Shown: positions 37,615-47,403, numbered from the stretch's first letter. The stretch is DNA of 64,000 nucleotides from Sphingomonadaceae bacterium (GCA_020850455.1 JADZEQ010000010.1:83672-147671); one strand, 5' to 3'. Numbers and translations are program-made. The notes: generated from the sequence alone by a model not told the origin.

Positions 37615-38433
37615 TCAATAGGGCGGGTGGTCAAACCCACCGGGGCTGCGCGTGAAAATCTCACACCCATCCTCGGTAATGCCGATGCTATGTTCAAACT
37701 GGGCCGACAGGCTGCGGTCGCGGGTGACCGCGGTCCACCCATCGTCGAGCAATTTTACCCCCGGCTTGCCCAGATTAATCATCGGTTCGATGGTGAAAAA
37801 CATCCCGGGGCGCAGTTCCGGCCCGGTGCCGGGGCGACCAAAATGGACGATTTCGGGGGCATCATGGAATAATTTGCCAAGCCCATGGCCGCAAAAATCG
37901 CGCACCACGCCATAACGCTGCCGTTCGGCATGTGCCTGAATCGCGGCACCAATATCCCCCACATGCTTGCCCGGACGCGCCTGTTCGATGCCCAGCCACA
38001 GACATTCATACGTCACATCGACCAGTCGCCGTGCGCGCAGCGGCACATCGCCGATCAGGAACATGCGGCTGGTGTCGCCGTGCCAGCCATCGACGATGAC
38101 AGTGATGTCGATGTTGACGATATCGCCGTCTTTTAGCGTTTTTTCGGACGGAATGCCGTGACAGACGACATGGTTGATCGAAATGCAACTGGCATGGGCA
38201 TAGCCGCGATAGCCGACGGTTGCCGGTACCGCGCCTGCCGCCAAGACGAAATCGAGCACCAATTTGTCGAGTTCGGCGGTAATCGCGCCGGGCACCACAT
38301 GGGGGATGAGCATGTCGAGCGCGGCGGCGGCGAGCGCCCCGGCGCGCCGCATTCCGGCAAAGCCGTCCGCTCCATGCAGCTTGATGCTGCCGTCGCGCAG
38401 CATATTTTCCTGATCGGCGATGACATATTGCAT
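37615..38433 (-). CDS. map: Type I methionine aminopeptidase
   Basis: It removes the initiator methionine from nascent proteins. The 272-residue protein has all five metal ligands in recognisable contexts: NIDITVIVDGWHGDTSRMF (two Asp), FCGHGLGKLFH (His), TIEPMINLG (Glu) and FEHSIGIT (Glu). SINHVVCHGIP carries the conserved substrate His. ATG 38433 gives the normal length. Confidence 0.95.
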   Translation of the reverse strand: MQYVIADQENMLRDGSIKLHGADGFAGMRRAGALAAAALDMLIPHVVPGAITAELDKLVLDFVLAAGAVPATVGYRGYAHASCISINHVVCHGIPSEKTLKDGDIVNIDITVIVDGWHGDTSRMFLIGDVPLRARRLVDVTYECLWLGIEQARPGKHVGDIGAAIQAHAERQRYGVVRDFCGHGLGKLFHDAPEIVHFGRPGTGPELRPGMFFTIEPMINLGKPGVKLLDDGWTAVTRDRSLSAQFEHSIGITEDGCEIFTRSPGGFDHPPY

Positions 38434-38505
38434 GGCCGGGGGCTATAGCAGCGCCGGATGGATAAGGCGAGGGGGCGTCTGTGCCGTGCGCGCCCGCTTG
38501 CCCGA

Positions 38506-39615
38506 TTAGCGCAGCGCCGCCGCCGCATCGACAATGTCGCTATCGACCATCATGCCCAGATAGGCATCGAAATAGGGTTTGTGCGATGCGCCAACGATAT
38601 TGAGCACGCGTGCGCCCGGCTGCGCGGTCATCGCCGCACGTATATTGGCAACCATGCGCAAATTGCGCGTTTCCCACCAACCGATATAGCGCCGGACAAT
38701 CAGCGGATCCTGCGCTGCGCGCACCGCTGCATGATGGTCGGCATCCATCGCATTGCGCAGCGTCGCCGGGTCATTGAGCCAGCGGAAATAGTCGAGCGCG
38801 CTCCCGCCATGGCCGATGCGGTCCAGCTGCTGTGCATCGGCTGCCCGATTGGCGGCATTGATCGGTTGCGACCAAAGGGCTTGGAGCGCGGATTCGAGCG
38901 CCGCCATATCCGCCTGCGGAATTGCGCCGTCGGCACTGTGGTCATCAATCGGATATACACGGTTCAGGCCCAGCCGTGCGGCAACGACGGCGGCCACCTC
39001 ATAGCTTTCGTTCATCCGCCCGGTACGGGTCATCAGGCGGAGCAAAACATCATCCACCCCGTCGCCCGCATGGCGTTCACTTTCGGGCAGTTGCAGCCAT
39101 TGGACATAGGCCGATGGCCGGTCGTTCGCCGCATAGAATAGGCTGGCCAAGTGGCGGCGCTGCGCGGGGCTCGGGTCGGCTGGCCAATTGGCAAGCGTGG
39201 TTTCGATGGCGACCCGCGCGGCGGCGACGTCCATACCGGTTGCCCGTTCCGCCTCTGCCGTATCGTTGCAATATTGGCTGGCAACATCGACATAGATGGC
39301 TGGATTGGCGCTGAGCAGCGCGCATTGTTCGCCCGAAATCCCTTCGTAGGTGATGATATTGGGGGCAAAGCTGCGCAATTTTTCGATCAGCGGTTCCAAA
39401 TCGGCCCGGCTCAGCCGATCCGACAGACCGGACAGATGCGCCATGCCCAGCGTCAATATCTGGTTGGGCGCGCTGGTCAGTTCGCCGCGCCAACTATGTG
39501 GTTCGACGGCTGGCGGGGCAGTGGCGATATCCGCGCGCACGGCCTGCTCGGCTTGGAGCGGCGTGGTCGCGGCAACCAGCAGCGCGATGATCGACAATTT
39601 GATGGAATGGCGCAT
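38506..39615 (-). CDS. DUF5694 domain exported protein
   Basis: This protein of about 369 residues has a signal peptide (to about residue 22) and the DUF5694 features: ILTLGMAHLSGLSDRLSRAD near the start, APNIITYEGISGEQC, and RVLNIVGASHKPYFDAYL near the end. These His-containing beta-strand motifs resemble the TraB/Tiki hydrolase fold; that likeness is an inference. ATG 39615 was chosen because a signal peptide begins there. It is divergent from the CinA-like gene. Confidence 0.8.
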   Translation of the reverse strand: MRHSIKLSIIALLVAATTPLQAEQAVRADIATAPPAVEPHSWRGELTSAPNQILTLGMAHLSGLSDRLSRADLEPLIEKLRSFAPNIITYEGISGEQCALLSANPAIYVDVASQYCNDTAEAERATGMDVAAARVAIETTLANWPADPSPAQRRHLASLFYAANDRPSAYVQWLQLPESERHAGDGVDDVLLRLMTRTGRMNESYEVAAVVAARLGLNRVYPIDDHSADGAIPQADMAALESALQALWSQPINAANRAADAQQLDRIGHGGSALDYFRWLNDPATLRNAMDADHHAAVRAAQDPLIVRRYIGWWETRNLRMVANIRAAMTAQPGARVLNIVGASHKPYFDAYLGMMVDSDIVDAAAALR

Positions 39616-39711
39616 AATTCTCACTGTATTATGTGTATCATACAATAATCAATATGCCGCAGCTTGCGCAAGCCCCTTTTCATCGCGGGCAATGCGGTTA
39701 TGGCTTGCACC

Positions 39712-40470
39712 ATGTCAGCAGCACGCATCTGGACCGCCGCCCTCATCATCATCGGGGATGAGATTTTGTCCGGCCGGACAGAGGATAAGAATATCGGGCA
39801 GATCGCCCGCTGGCTCAATGTACAGGGCATTCGCCTCGCCGAAGTGCGTGTCGTCGGTGATGTGGAGGATGCGATTGTCGATGCGGTGCGCCGCTTGTCT
39901 GCCGCGCATGATTATCTTTTTACCACCGGCGGGATCGGCCCGACGCATGATGACATCACGGTCGACGCAATCGCCAAGGCGCTGGGTGTGGGGGTGGAAC
40001 ATCATCCCGATGCGGTGGCGGTGCTCACCCGCTATTACGCCAATAAGGGCGGGGTGAATGATGCGCGACTGCGCATGGCGCGGGTTCCCGCTGGCGCGGA
40101 ATTGATCGCCAACCGTATGTCGGGCGCGCCGGGTATTCGCCATGGCAATATCTTCATCATGGCGGGGGTGCCCGCGATTACCGCCGGGATGCTCGACGCG
40201 TTGACCGGCAGTTTGCAGGGCGGTGCGCCCTTGCTGTCGACCAGCATTGGTTGCTGGGTGCAGGAAAGCGAAATTGCCGATCTGCTGCGCGAACAGGAAC
40301 GGGTGCATGATGGCTGCCAGATCGGCAGCTACCCCTTTTTCCGCGAAGGGCGTGTCGGCTGCAATTTCATCATTCGCAGCGTCGATCCGGCGCAACTCGA
40401 CGCGTGCAGCGGCGCGCTTTCTGCGGCGCTCGACGCCATGGGCTATCCGCCAATTGCTGGCGGCATTTAG
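39712..40470 (+). CDS. CinA-like molybdopterin-binding domain protein
   Basis: This protein of about 252 residues has the MoCF/CinA N-terminal domain: ALIIIGDEILSGRTEDKNIG and LFTTGGIGPTHDDITVDAIAK. CinA proteins are nicotinamide-nucleotide amidases or ADP-ribose pyrophosphatases, but this one lacks the C-terminal CinA amidase domain, so it is a short form common in alphaproteobacteria. ATG 39712 begins just before the domain; ATG 39700 is also possible. Confidence 0.88.
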   Translation: MSAARIWTAALIIIGDEILSGRTEDKNIGQIARWLNVQGIRLAEVRVVGDVEDAIVDAVRRLSAAHDYLFTTGGIGPTHDDITVDAIAKALGVGVEHHPDAVAVLTRYYANKGGVNDARLRMARVPAGAELIANRMSGAPGIRHGNIFIMAGVPAITAGMLDALTGSLQGGAPLLSTSIGCWVQESEIADLLREQERVHDGCQIGSYPFFREGRVGCNFIIRSVDPAQLDACSGALSAALDAMGYPPIAGGI

Positions 40471-40482
40471 CCTTAAAAAAAT

Positions 40483-40532
40483 GCCCCCGCCGCGCCACCC
40501 AATCCGAATGGGATGATGCAGCGGGGGCTTTT
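40483..40532. terminator. Bidirectional intrinsic terminator
   Basis: Eight-base arms GCCCCCGC (40483-40490) and GCGGGGGC (40521-40528) are followed by TTTT on the plus strand and by TTTTTTT on the minus strand after one base. It sits between the convergent CinA-like and TonB receptor genes and can stop both. The loop is 30 bases. Confidence 0.85.
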
Positions 40533-40561
40533 CGGCGCCGACCGAACCCTTGTTATCGCGT

Positions 40562-42844
40562 TTAGAAGCGATAGGCGATCGTTGCCGACCAGCGGCGCGG
40601 ATCGTTGAAATAGGCTTCGACAAAGCCAAAGGCGGCGCTGCCGTCATATCCGGCAACCGGCACGCGCTGGTTGGTGACATTGTCGACCGCCAGACGCAGC
40701 GACCAACCGCTTTGCGGCAGGGTGAAGCTGGTCGAAATATTCATCAGCACATGGCGCGGTGCGCGCAGCAGCGGCGTATTTTCAACGTCGATGAAGTTGG
40801 CGCTGCGGTAATTGGCATCGACACGGAAACCCCATGCCAATTGTTCGCTAAGGTCAGTGTCGTACGCGATGCTCGCCGCCGCCGTCACTTCGGGCGCTTG
40901 CTTGGGGGTGCGGTTCGACACATCGGTCGGCACCCCTGCAATGACCGAGACGAATTGCTGATATTTGGCGTCGAGCAGGCCGATCGCCCCGCTCAGCGTC
41001 AGTTCCGGCGTCACGCGGGCGACGGTTTCCACTTCCACCCCCTGGATGCGCGAGCGGCCGGCATTTTCGGTGCGGACGACAAGCAGGCCGGTCGACGCCG
41101 AAACCGTCGTAATCAGCAATTGCTGATTACGATAATTGTTGCGGAAGGCCGACACGTTAAAGGTAAAGCCGTGGCTCGGCTCCGTCTTGATGCCCATTTC
41201 CCACGCGGTCAGCGTTTCAGGGTCATAGCTGCCCACTTCCTCGAGCGAGGTCGGGCGCCCGTTAAAGCCACCCGAGCGGAAACCGCGTGTCCAGCTCGCA
41301 TAAACCATCGCATTGTCGGCAAGATCATAGGAGAGCGAAACGCGTGGGGAGAAATTGTTCCAGCTTTCGGCCAGACGATAGCTCGGCGTCCCGGCGAGCA
41401 AGGGGGCACCCGATTCATTGCGGATGGCCTGCTGGAAAAAGCGCTTGCGCTCATGCGTGTAGCGCCCGCCCAGTTCGATGGTCAGCGCATCGGTCACGTC
41501 AAAGGTGACGTTGCCGAACAGGGCATAGTTGGTGGTCACCTGTCGGTTCAAAAAGTCGATGTTGAAATCGAGCGCGGTGGCAACCGGCGGCGGAAAGCCA
41601 GCGTTGAGCAACGCCTGATACAATCCCTCGGCCACGATCAACTGCGTCGCGTCGGTCGAATGTTCCCGGAAATAATAGGCCCCGACCAGCAAATTGCCGC
41701 GATCTTCGGCAAACGGCGTATTATATTGCAATTCCTGCGAAAATTGCCGGGTGCGTTCGTCGTGAATATCGCCGGCATAATTGATGGTGGACGATGCATC
41801 ACCATCGCGACCAAAGATCATATGGAGCCAGCGATAGGCGGTGATGGAGGTGAGCCGCCCTGCACCAATGTCATAGGTGAGCTTCAAATTGCCGTTGAGC
41901 GCGTCACCATCATCGCGGTTGAGAAAGGGGGTGCTGTCGGTCTGGTTGATGCTCGGCGGTACGGTGCAGCACGGCCCCAAAAAGGCGCTTTGCAGGCCGG
42001 AAAAAAAGCTCGGCGTAAAGGACAGCATCGAGTGGGCGGCGCTATTTTGTCGGCGACGCAGTCCATCGACCGACAATGTCATGTCGAGCAGTTCGCCATC
42101 ATGGTGCAAAGTCGCGCGCCCGGCGATGACGTTGCGATTGCCCAGATTCTTGCCCGAGGGAATGCGCTGCCAGCCTTCGCCAAAATTGCCCAGCGCGCTC
42201 AGCCCCAGCGACCAGCCATCGCTGAGCGGCAGGTCAACCCGCGCGCGCACGCGCACATCGTTGAACCGGCCATAACGCAGGTCCGCTTCGCCATTCAGAT
42301 AATTTTCGGGCGTGTGGGTGGTGATGTTGATCGCGCCGCCGATGGTATTTTTGCCGAACAGCGAACCCTGTGGCCCGCGCAACACCTCTATCTGGTCGAT
42401 CCCCATCAACTCGGTCATCGCGCCAAAAGTGCGGGCGATATAAACGCCGTCGATATATAGGCCGACCGCCGGGTCAGAGGTGATGATGAAATCATTTTCG
42501 CCGACCCCGCGGATGAAGGGGGCGATGCCACCGCTATTGCCGCCCTGCCCCGGGGTGAAGCTGATATTGGGTGCGGCTTGCTGCAAATCGCTCACCGCAT
42601 CCCAACCGCGCGCGGCCATCGCCTCGGCATTGACCGCGGTAACCGCAATCGGCACCTCTTGCAGCAGTTCCGAACGCCGCCGTGCGGTGACGACGATGGC
42701 ATCGTCGGACGCATCCGATTCGGCATTGGCCGTGCTGTTGCCATTGTCCGCTGTGTCCTGCGCCAATGCAGGGGTCGAAAGCGCTGTCAACGCCATAAAA
42801 AGCGCTGAACTTGCCAAAAATTGCGCGCGCGAACCGACTTTCAT
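40562..42844 (-). CDS. TonB-dependent outer-membrane receptor
   Basis: This is an energised outer-membrane gate for a large ligand. The protein of about 760 residues has a signal peptide (ending in PALAQ), a plug domain (DDAIVVTARRRSELLQEVPI; LRGPQGSLFGKNTIGGAI), and a 22-strand barrel ending in an aromatic residue (ATIAYRF). It lacks a clear N-terminal signalling extension. The FGKN-NTIGGAINI pattern is of the sphingomonad type used for siderophores, sugars or other organics; the ligand is unknown. ATG 42844 has GGGGAG upstream. Confidence 0.93.
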   Translation of the reverse strand: MKVGSRAQFLASSALFMALTALSTPALAQDTADNGNSTANAESDASDDAIVVTARRRSELLQEVPIAVTAVNAEAMAARGWDAVSDLQQAAPNISFTPGQGGNSGGIAPFIRGVGENDFIITSDPAVGLYIDGVYIARTFGAMTELMGIDQIEVLRGPQGSLFGKNTIGGAINITTHTPENYLNGEADLRYGRFNDVRVRARVDLPLSDGWSLGLSALGNFGEGWQRIPSGKNLGNRNVIAGRATLHHDGELLDMTLSVDGLRRRQNSAAHSMLSFTPSFFSGLQSAFLGPCCTVPPSINQTDSTPFLNRDDGDALNGNLKLTYDIGAGRLTSITAYRWLHMIFGRDGDASSTINYAGDIHDERTRQFSQELQYNTPFAEDRGNLLVGAYYFREHSTDATQLIVAEGLYQALLNAGFPPPVATALDFNIDFLNRQVTTNYALFGNVTFDVTDALTIELGGRYTHERKRFFQQAIRNESGAPLLAGTPSYRLAESWNNFSPRVSLSYDLADNAMVYASWTRGFRSGGFNGRPTSLEEVGSYDPETLTAWEMGIKTEPSHGFTFNVSAFRNNYRNQQLLITTVSASTGLLVVRTENAGRSRIQGVEVETVARVTPELTLSGAIGLLDAKYQQFVSVIAGVPTDVSNRTPKQAPEVTAAASIAYDTDLSEQLAWGFRVDANYRSANFIDVENTPLLRAPRHVLMNISTSFTLPQSGWSLRLAVDNVTNQRVPVAGYDGSAAFGFVEAYFNDPRRWSATIAYRF

Positions 42845-42898
42845 CACAATATGCTCCCCCAGATGGAATTTTAGTAACTTTGCACAGACATAAGCACA

Positions 42899-42975
42899 TT
42901 GCGTAGTGATATGCAAGTGCAGTTACGCGAAACGCGGCAATATGGCGCAACATATACCAATTTGCGTAATGGTAT
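42899..42975. repeat. Direct repeat TTGCGTARTGRTAT upstream of the TonB receptor
   Basis: TTGCGTAGTGATAT (42899-42912) and TTGCGTAATGGTAT (42962-42975) are 14-base direct copies with two differences, 63 bases apart (six helical turns). Related TTACGC and TTGCGCGTAA words lie at 42923-42928 and 43007-43016. They sit in the promoter region of the leftward TonB receptor gene and could be operators. The regulator is unknown. Confidence 0.4.
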
Positions 42976-43026
42976 TGGCGGGGTGCTTGACGTTACGGCA
43001 CGGCGGTTGCGCGTAATTGCGGGGCT

Positions 43027-44265
43027 TTATTGCTCTGTGGCGCGGGGGAGGCGGACCAGACCAAAAAGCGCGCTGATTGCAATCAGCGACGCTACGGCAA
43101 AGCCGATGCCGTAAAAATGCACGGGGGCATTGGCGCTGGTAAACCAGGCGAGCAGCGGGTTGTAGAGCAGCGGGGCGATGAGCGAACCCACCGCCATGCT
43201 GCTCGACGCGATGCCCTGTACCTCCCCCTGCGTATCGCGGCTGGCGCGCCGGGTCATCATCGCGGTCAGGCAGGGATGGACAAAGGAGGATATGGCGATC
43301 AACGGCATGGCCGCCAGCGCCACCCAGCCATTTTCGTTGAATGTCAGGATCAGCATGATGGCGGTGGCCCCGATTATGCCGATTTCGGCCATCCGCCGCT
43401 CACCGAAGCGCGCAATGGCGCGCCGGGCAAAGAGCCCTTGGGCAATTGCCATCGCAATACCCATCAGCGCCAGCGATACGCCGACCAGCGCGTTCGACCA
43501 GCCAAAGCGACCAATGGCAAAATAGGCCCAGGTCATCGGGTAAATCAGGCTCGCCAATTGCCAAAGGAAATAGATGATGGTGATCGGCGTCAGCCCCGGC
43601 ATTTGCCGCAATTTGATGAGCGCACCGACCGGGTTGGCGCGCCGCCAGTCAAAGGGGCGACGATGGTCGCTGGCCAATGTTTCTTTGAGCGCCACCCAGC
43701 CATAGACAAAATTGGCAAAGGCAAGGATGGCCGACGCGTAAAAGGGCCAGCGATAATCAAACTCGCCCAGCAAGCCGCCGACCGCTGGTCCCATGACGAA
43801 CCCCGCGCCAAAGGCCGCCGAAATCAGGCCATATAGCCGCGCGCGATCATCCGGCGGGGTGATGTCCGCCAACACCGCTTGCGCAGGCGCGTTGGTCGAA
43901 CCGAAAAGCCCGCTCAAGATACGCGCCAGAAACAGCCAGCCCAATGTCGGGGCGAGTGCCATGATCAGGAAATCGCAGGCAAAACCGAAAAGCGACCCCA
44001 GCAGCACGGGGCGCCGCCCGAAACGGTCGGACAAATTGCCGATGACCGGCGAAAAGACGAATTGCATCGCGGCATAGGTCAGCGACAGCCAGCCGCCAAT
44101 CGCCGTCGCATGGGCAATATTGCTGTGCGATAATGCCATCACCAGATCGGGCACAACCGGGATGATGACGCCAAAGGCCATGGCGTTCAAAAACATCGTC
44201 GACAGGACAAAGCGCACCGCCGCGCGGTGTCCGCTCGCTTGTGCGGCAATTTGGGCGCTATCCAT
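43027..44265 (-). CDS. MFS efflux transporter, TetA/TCR type
   Basis: This 412-residue protein has 12 membrane segments with the major-facilitator motif GNLSDRFGRRPVLLGSL after helix 2 and the TetA-like drug-exporter motif ISAAFGAGFVMGPAVGG in helix 5. The family exports tetracyclines and other drugs by proton antiport, but a natural substrate cannot be assigned. Its start overlaps the stop of the DUF1003 gene (TGATG). Confidence 0.88.
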   Translation of the reverse strand: MDSAQIAAQASGHRAAVRFVLSTMFLNAMAFGVIIPVVPDLVMALSHSNIAHATAIGGWLSLTYAAMQFVFSPVIGNLSDRFGRRPVLLGSLFGFACDFLIMALAPTLGWLFLARILSGLFGSTNAPAQAVLADITPPDDRARLYGLISAAFGAGFVMGPAVGGLLGEFDYRWPFYASAILAFANFVYGWVALKETLASDHRRPFDWRRANPVGALIKLRQMPGLTPITIIYFLWQLASLIYPMTWAYFAIGRFGWSNALVGVSLALMGIAMAIAQGLFARRAIARFGERRMAEIGIIGATAIMLILTFNENGWVALAAMPLIAISSFVHPCLTAMMTRRASRDTQGEVQGIASSSMAVGSLIAPLLYNPLLAWFTSANAPVHFYGIGFAVASLIAISALFGLVRLPRATEQ

Positions 44266-44810
44266 CAGCTTTGTTGGCCTGCTGTATCGGGCAGCAGCCG
44301 GTCCAGCCTGTGCGATATTTGTTCGACCATTTCCTGCAAACGCCCGATTTCCAGTTCGGCGCGCAGGTTAACTTCATAGTCGAGGCTGGCCGACAGACGA
44401 TCCTTTGCCGCTTGCCGGTTCTGGCTCATCATGATGATCGGTGCCTGTATCGCCGCCAACATCGACAGCATCAGGTTGAGGAAGGTGTAAGGATAGGGGT
44501 CAAAGGCCATGTGCCAATGCGCCAGCACATCGGTGTTGAGCAGCATCCAGAATAAGAGGACACAGCCAAAGCCGACGATGAAGGCCCATGAACCGCCAAT
44601 CGCCGCCACCCGATCCGCCAGACGTTCGCCATAGGTCGCGCTGTCATCCGCCATATCGGCGGCATCGCGGCTGGTTGGCGCATGTTCGGCGATTGCTTGC
44701 AGTACATGGATTTCTTCGGGGTCGAGCTGGCCAATCCCTTTACCCAACAGCCGCTCGGCAAGCTCGGCAATTTCGGTCGCATGCGCGTGGCTGAAAATAT
44801 ATGTGTTCAT
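44265..44810 (-). CDS. DUF1003 integral membrane protein
   Basis: This 181-residue protein has the DUF1003 core: two membrane helices (SWAFIVGFGCVLLFWMLLN and a second one starting at YTFLNLMLSMLAAIQAPIIM) with conserved charged ends. The C-terminus is a likely amphipathic coil. No function is known. GAGGAG precedes ATG 44810. It is coupled to the MFS gene. Confidence 0.85.
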   Translation of the reverse strand: MNTYIFSHAHATEIAELAERLLGKGIGQLDPEEIHVLQAIAEHAPTSRDAADMADDSATYGERLADRVAAIGGSWAFIVGFGCVLLFWMLLNTDVLAHWHMAFDPYPYTFLNLMLSMLAAIQAPIIMMSQNRQAAKDRLSASLDYEVNLRAELEIGRLQEMVEQISHRLDRLLPDTAGQQS

Positions 44811-44974
44811 GGCTGCGGCTCCTCAACATGCAGCGACCAACGGCTTGTGCTTGCCGCCCCTTGGAGCCTTTGGCCGCGCTGTCAAGTTCCCCGCACCATC
44901 TGCACGACGCCATGCGTCTATGCCGCGATTGCCTCCATTGCCCATCGTCGCGCCGTTGCGGCGCCGCTCGGCAC

Positions 44975-45295
44975 TTACCCGCCAAGATCCGCGCGGATCG
45001 CACGCGGAATGGTCGACGTCGGGCAGTGCGTATAGCGACCGCCATATTGAGTCTCGGTAAAGCTGGTGCGGCTGTTGACGGTGATGTCCATTTGGCCCGG
45101 CGATGATCCAGTCTCGCTATGGTCGCGACCAACGAAGCGATAGCGGTTCTGGCCCAGCGCAGCGTAACGCTGAATCTCGAAGCGGCCAATCCACCCACCC
45201 CTTGCGTCCAGATAGTAAAGACTTGCTTCGTCGCTCGGCAGTTCGGTAGCTTCTGCTATGGCTTCGGCACAACTGACGCCGCCGCGCGGCAGAGG
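44975..45295 (-). pseudogene. Remnant coding frame without a start codon
   Basis: The minus strand has an open frame of 106 codons ending TAA at 44975-44977 and beginning just after TAG at 45296-45298. It contains no ATG before QMDITVN and no usable start. Its translation reads like a real protein end, for example SLYYLDARGGWIGRFE and TSFTETQYGGRYTHCPTSTI. This suggests the 3' end of a gene whose 5' end is lost or frameshifted. The stretch 44811-45438 otherwise shows no gene. I recognise no family. Confidence 0.4.
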
Positions 45296-45438
45296 CTAGC
45301 TGCCCTGCAACATGCGGTGCGACGCTGACCACATGCGAGAGGGCCTATTCCCATGGCGAATCTCGCCTACTGCTGGTTAGGGCAATAGCGCAGGCACATG
45401 GCGTAGGCGGCCGGACGACAGCGAGGTTCCCGTGCCTG

Positions 45439-47403
45439 TCAACTGGGCCAGAATGCGATGCCCCCGTAACAGGCAAGGATAATGGCCGCTGTCAGACCGG
45501 CGACACCGATCCCAATGGGCCAGCAACGCCGCCAGCCTGTGCCCCGACGTATCGCGAACCACAGTGTCAACAGACTGCCGAGCAACAGCAGGTTGCCACC
45601 AAAAATGGCAACACCGACCCGTCCCATATGGCCTGCAAAATAGCTGGTGACCAAAGTGTCCCCGGCTGCCAGGCCGAAAGTTGCCGCGCCGATGATGGTC
45701 ATTGCGCCTAGGCCGGCCGCTATCCCCGCTACGCTCTGACGGTTCCAGCCAAGGAAGAATGGCGTCAGCAACCCAAGCGCGGCGATGGGGATGAGGATGT
45801 GCAGAGCAATCGCATGATATTTCGGATTCTGCCAGACGGCGATGCGCGACATGGTATAAACGCCGATCGGCGGGGCAAGTACCATCGCGCCGGTGCGCGG
45901 GTTGGGGCGCAGGACAATCTGGGTGCGCGACGGGGCATCAAGCATGAAGCGACCGTTGCCTTGCGGGACAAACGGCCCCGCCCCATCGAGGTAGAGGCCA
46001 TCCGCCTTTGCCGTCACGTTGGTGACGTCGCCACCGAAATAAACCAGCGCCGACAGGCGTTCGCTGGTCGAAAAGGGGCGGCGATCTGCCCGATATGGGC
46101 CAACATAGCGATTCAATTGCGCCATGTTCAGCTGCACTGGTGCGAAGGGCCGCGGCGGTCCATAGAAGTGGCCGAAAAAGTTGCTCGACACGCCCGATGC
46201 TGACAATAGTGCCCGTGACGGCGGGCTGGCCCAATCGGCCTTGATCGCGCCCAAAAAGCGATCTTTCATCCCCACAGGATTTACATCGCCCAATATGGCG
46301 ACGAAGATGCCGACGTCTTGATCGGGCATCAGCGTGAACCAAGAATGAAACCCTTCCCAGTTACCGCCATGACCGACAATGCGGTGTCCTGCCCAGCCGT
46401 CTTCGATGAATACCATCGCGATCCCCGCCCCTTCGGGTGCGTTGGCAACCAGGCGATGCTGCAATCGCTGTCGTACCGTCGGGCTGAGCAAGCCGCCATG
46501 GCCCAGCTGCGCGTTCATATATAGCGCCATGTCGTGGGCGGTGCTGACAATAGCGCCGGTTTGGGCGACAGCCGGATTGATCGCCGTATAAGGCACAGGG
46601 CCGGTCACGTGCCCTGCACCGTCGATCCGCCCCGGACGGGCGAGCCGGGCCGGTTCGGCGATATCAACTACCAACGCGCTGTCGCGCATCCCCAAGGGGC
46701 CAAACAGGCGCTGCTGCATTGCCTGATTTATCGGTACGCCTGTCATGTCCTCAATCACGAGGCCGAGCGTCGCCACCGCAAAATTGGAATAGACGACCTG
46801 TTCGTCGGTGGTGCGCACAAATTCGGGGCGCAGCGTATCGAACAATCGTGCATCGACTGGAATGGCGACCGGTGTATCGGCACCGATGAAATAGAATCGA
46901 TCAGCATAGCCGGCGGTGTGGGTCAATAAATGACGCAGACGGATGGCGTTACCGCCATTGGGCGGCAGTTGGTACCGGCGCAGATAATGGTTGGCCGGAT
47001 CTTCGAGGGAACGGATGCGCCCTTCATCCATCAACTGGCTGATAATGGTGGCGGTAAAGGTTTTGCTGTTCGAACCGATGCGCACCCGTGTGCGAGCGTC
47101 GGCAGGTTGGCGGGTCACCACATCGGCCAAGCCATAGCCTGCTTCATAGAGAATCTGTCCGCGATGGACGACACTGACTACGACCCCGCTCGCCGCACCA
47201 TTGCGCACCATCGCGCCCAATTCCTTGTCAGCCCACGCGCGCACATTTGCTTCATTTATCGAGGGCAATGCCGCGGTGGTTGGTGCGGCCTGCGCGGTGC
47301 GGGCGGCAGGTGTAGCGGGCTGATTTCGCGCTGGCGTTGCGGCGGACAACAACCCGAAAACGGCGACAACGGCGACAACGGCGATTTTCAAAGCGCGGTA
47401 CAT
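45439..47403 (-). CDS. Serine hydrolase of the beta-lactamase/PBP family with C-terminal membrane domain
   Basis: This protein of about 654 residues has a signal anchor (about residues 5-22) and a class C beta-lactamase/D-aminopeptidase domain with SNSK at residues 111-114, YSN at 205-207 and HGG at 345-347: a complete active site. A linker domain follows, and the last 120 residues contain four or five membrane helices. Family members include DD-peptidases, D-aminopeptidases, esterases and the linear-microcystin hydrolase MlrB. GGAGG lies seven bases before ATG 47403. It follows the TonB receptor across a terminator. Confidence 0.88.
   Translation of the reverse strand: MYRALKIAVVAVVAVFGLLSAATPARNQPATPAARTAQAAPTTAALPSINEANVRAWADKELGAMVRNGAASGVVVSVVHRGQILYEAGYGLADVVTRQPADARTRVRIGSNSKTFTATIISQLMDEGRIRSLEDPANHYLRRYQLPPNGGNAIRLRHLLTHTAGYADRFYFIGADTPVAIPVDARLFDTLRPEFVRTTDEQVVYSNFAVATLGLVIEDMTGVPINQAMQQRLFGPLGMRDSALVVDIAEPARLARPGRIDGAGHVTGPVPYTAINPAVAQTGAIVSTAHDMALYMNAQLGHGGLLSPTVRQRLQHRLVANAPEGAGIAMVFIEDGWAGHRIVGHGGNWEGFHSWFTLMPDQDVGIFVAILGDVNPVGMKDRFLGAIKADWASPPSRALLSASGVSSNFFGHFYGPPRPFAPVQLNMAQLNRYVGPYRADRRPFSTSERLSALVYFGGDVTNVTAKADGLYLDGAGPFVPQGNGRFMLDAPSRTQIVLRPNPRTGAMVLAPPIGVYTMSRIAVWQNPKYHAIALHILIPIAALGLLTPFFLGWNRQSVAGIAAGLGAMTIIGAATFGLAAGDTLVTSYFAGHMGRVGVAIFGGNLLLLGSLLTLWFAIRRGTGWRRCWPIGIGVAGLTAAIILACYGGIAFWPS

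Noticed and set aside
40550..42460. A 636-residue plus-strand frame across the first TonB receptor
   Set aside because: The receptor on the minus strand has signal peptide, plug and barrel; the antisense translation is Arg/Gly/Ala-rich without a family.
44740..45198. A 152-codon minus-strand frame upstream of and overlapping the DUF1003 gene
   Set aside because: It overlaps the DUF1003 start, and its translation is Arg/Ala-rich; another frame in the same stretch looks more like protein.
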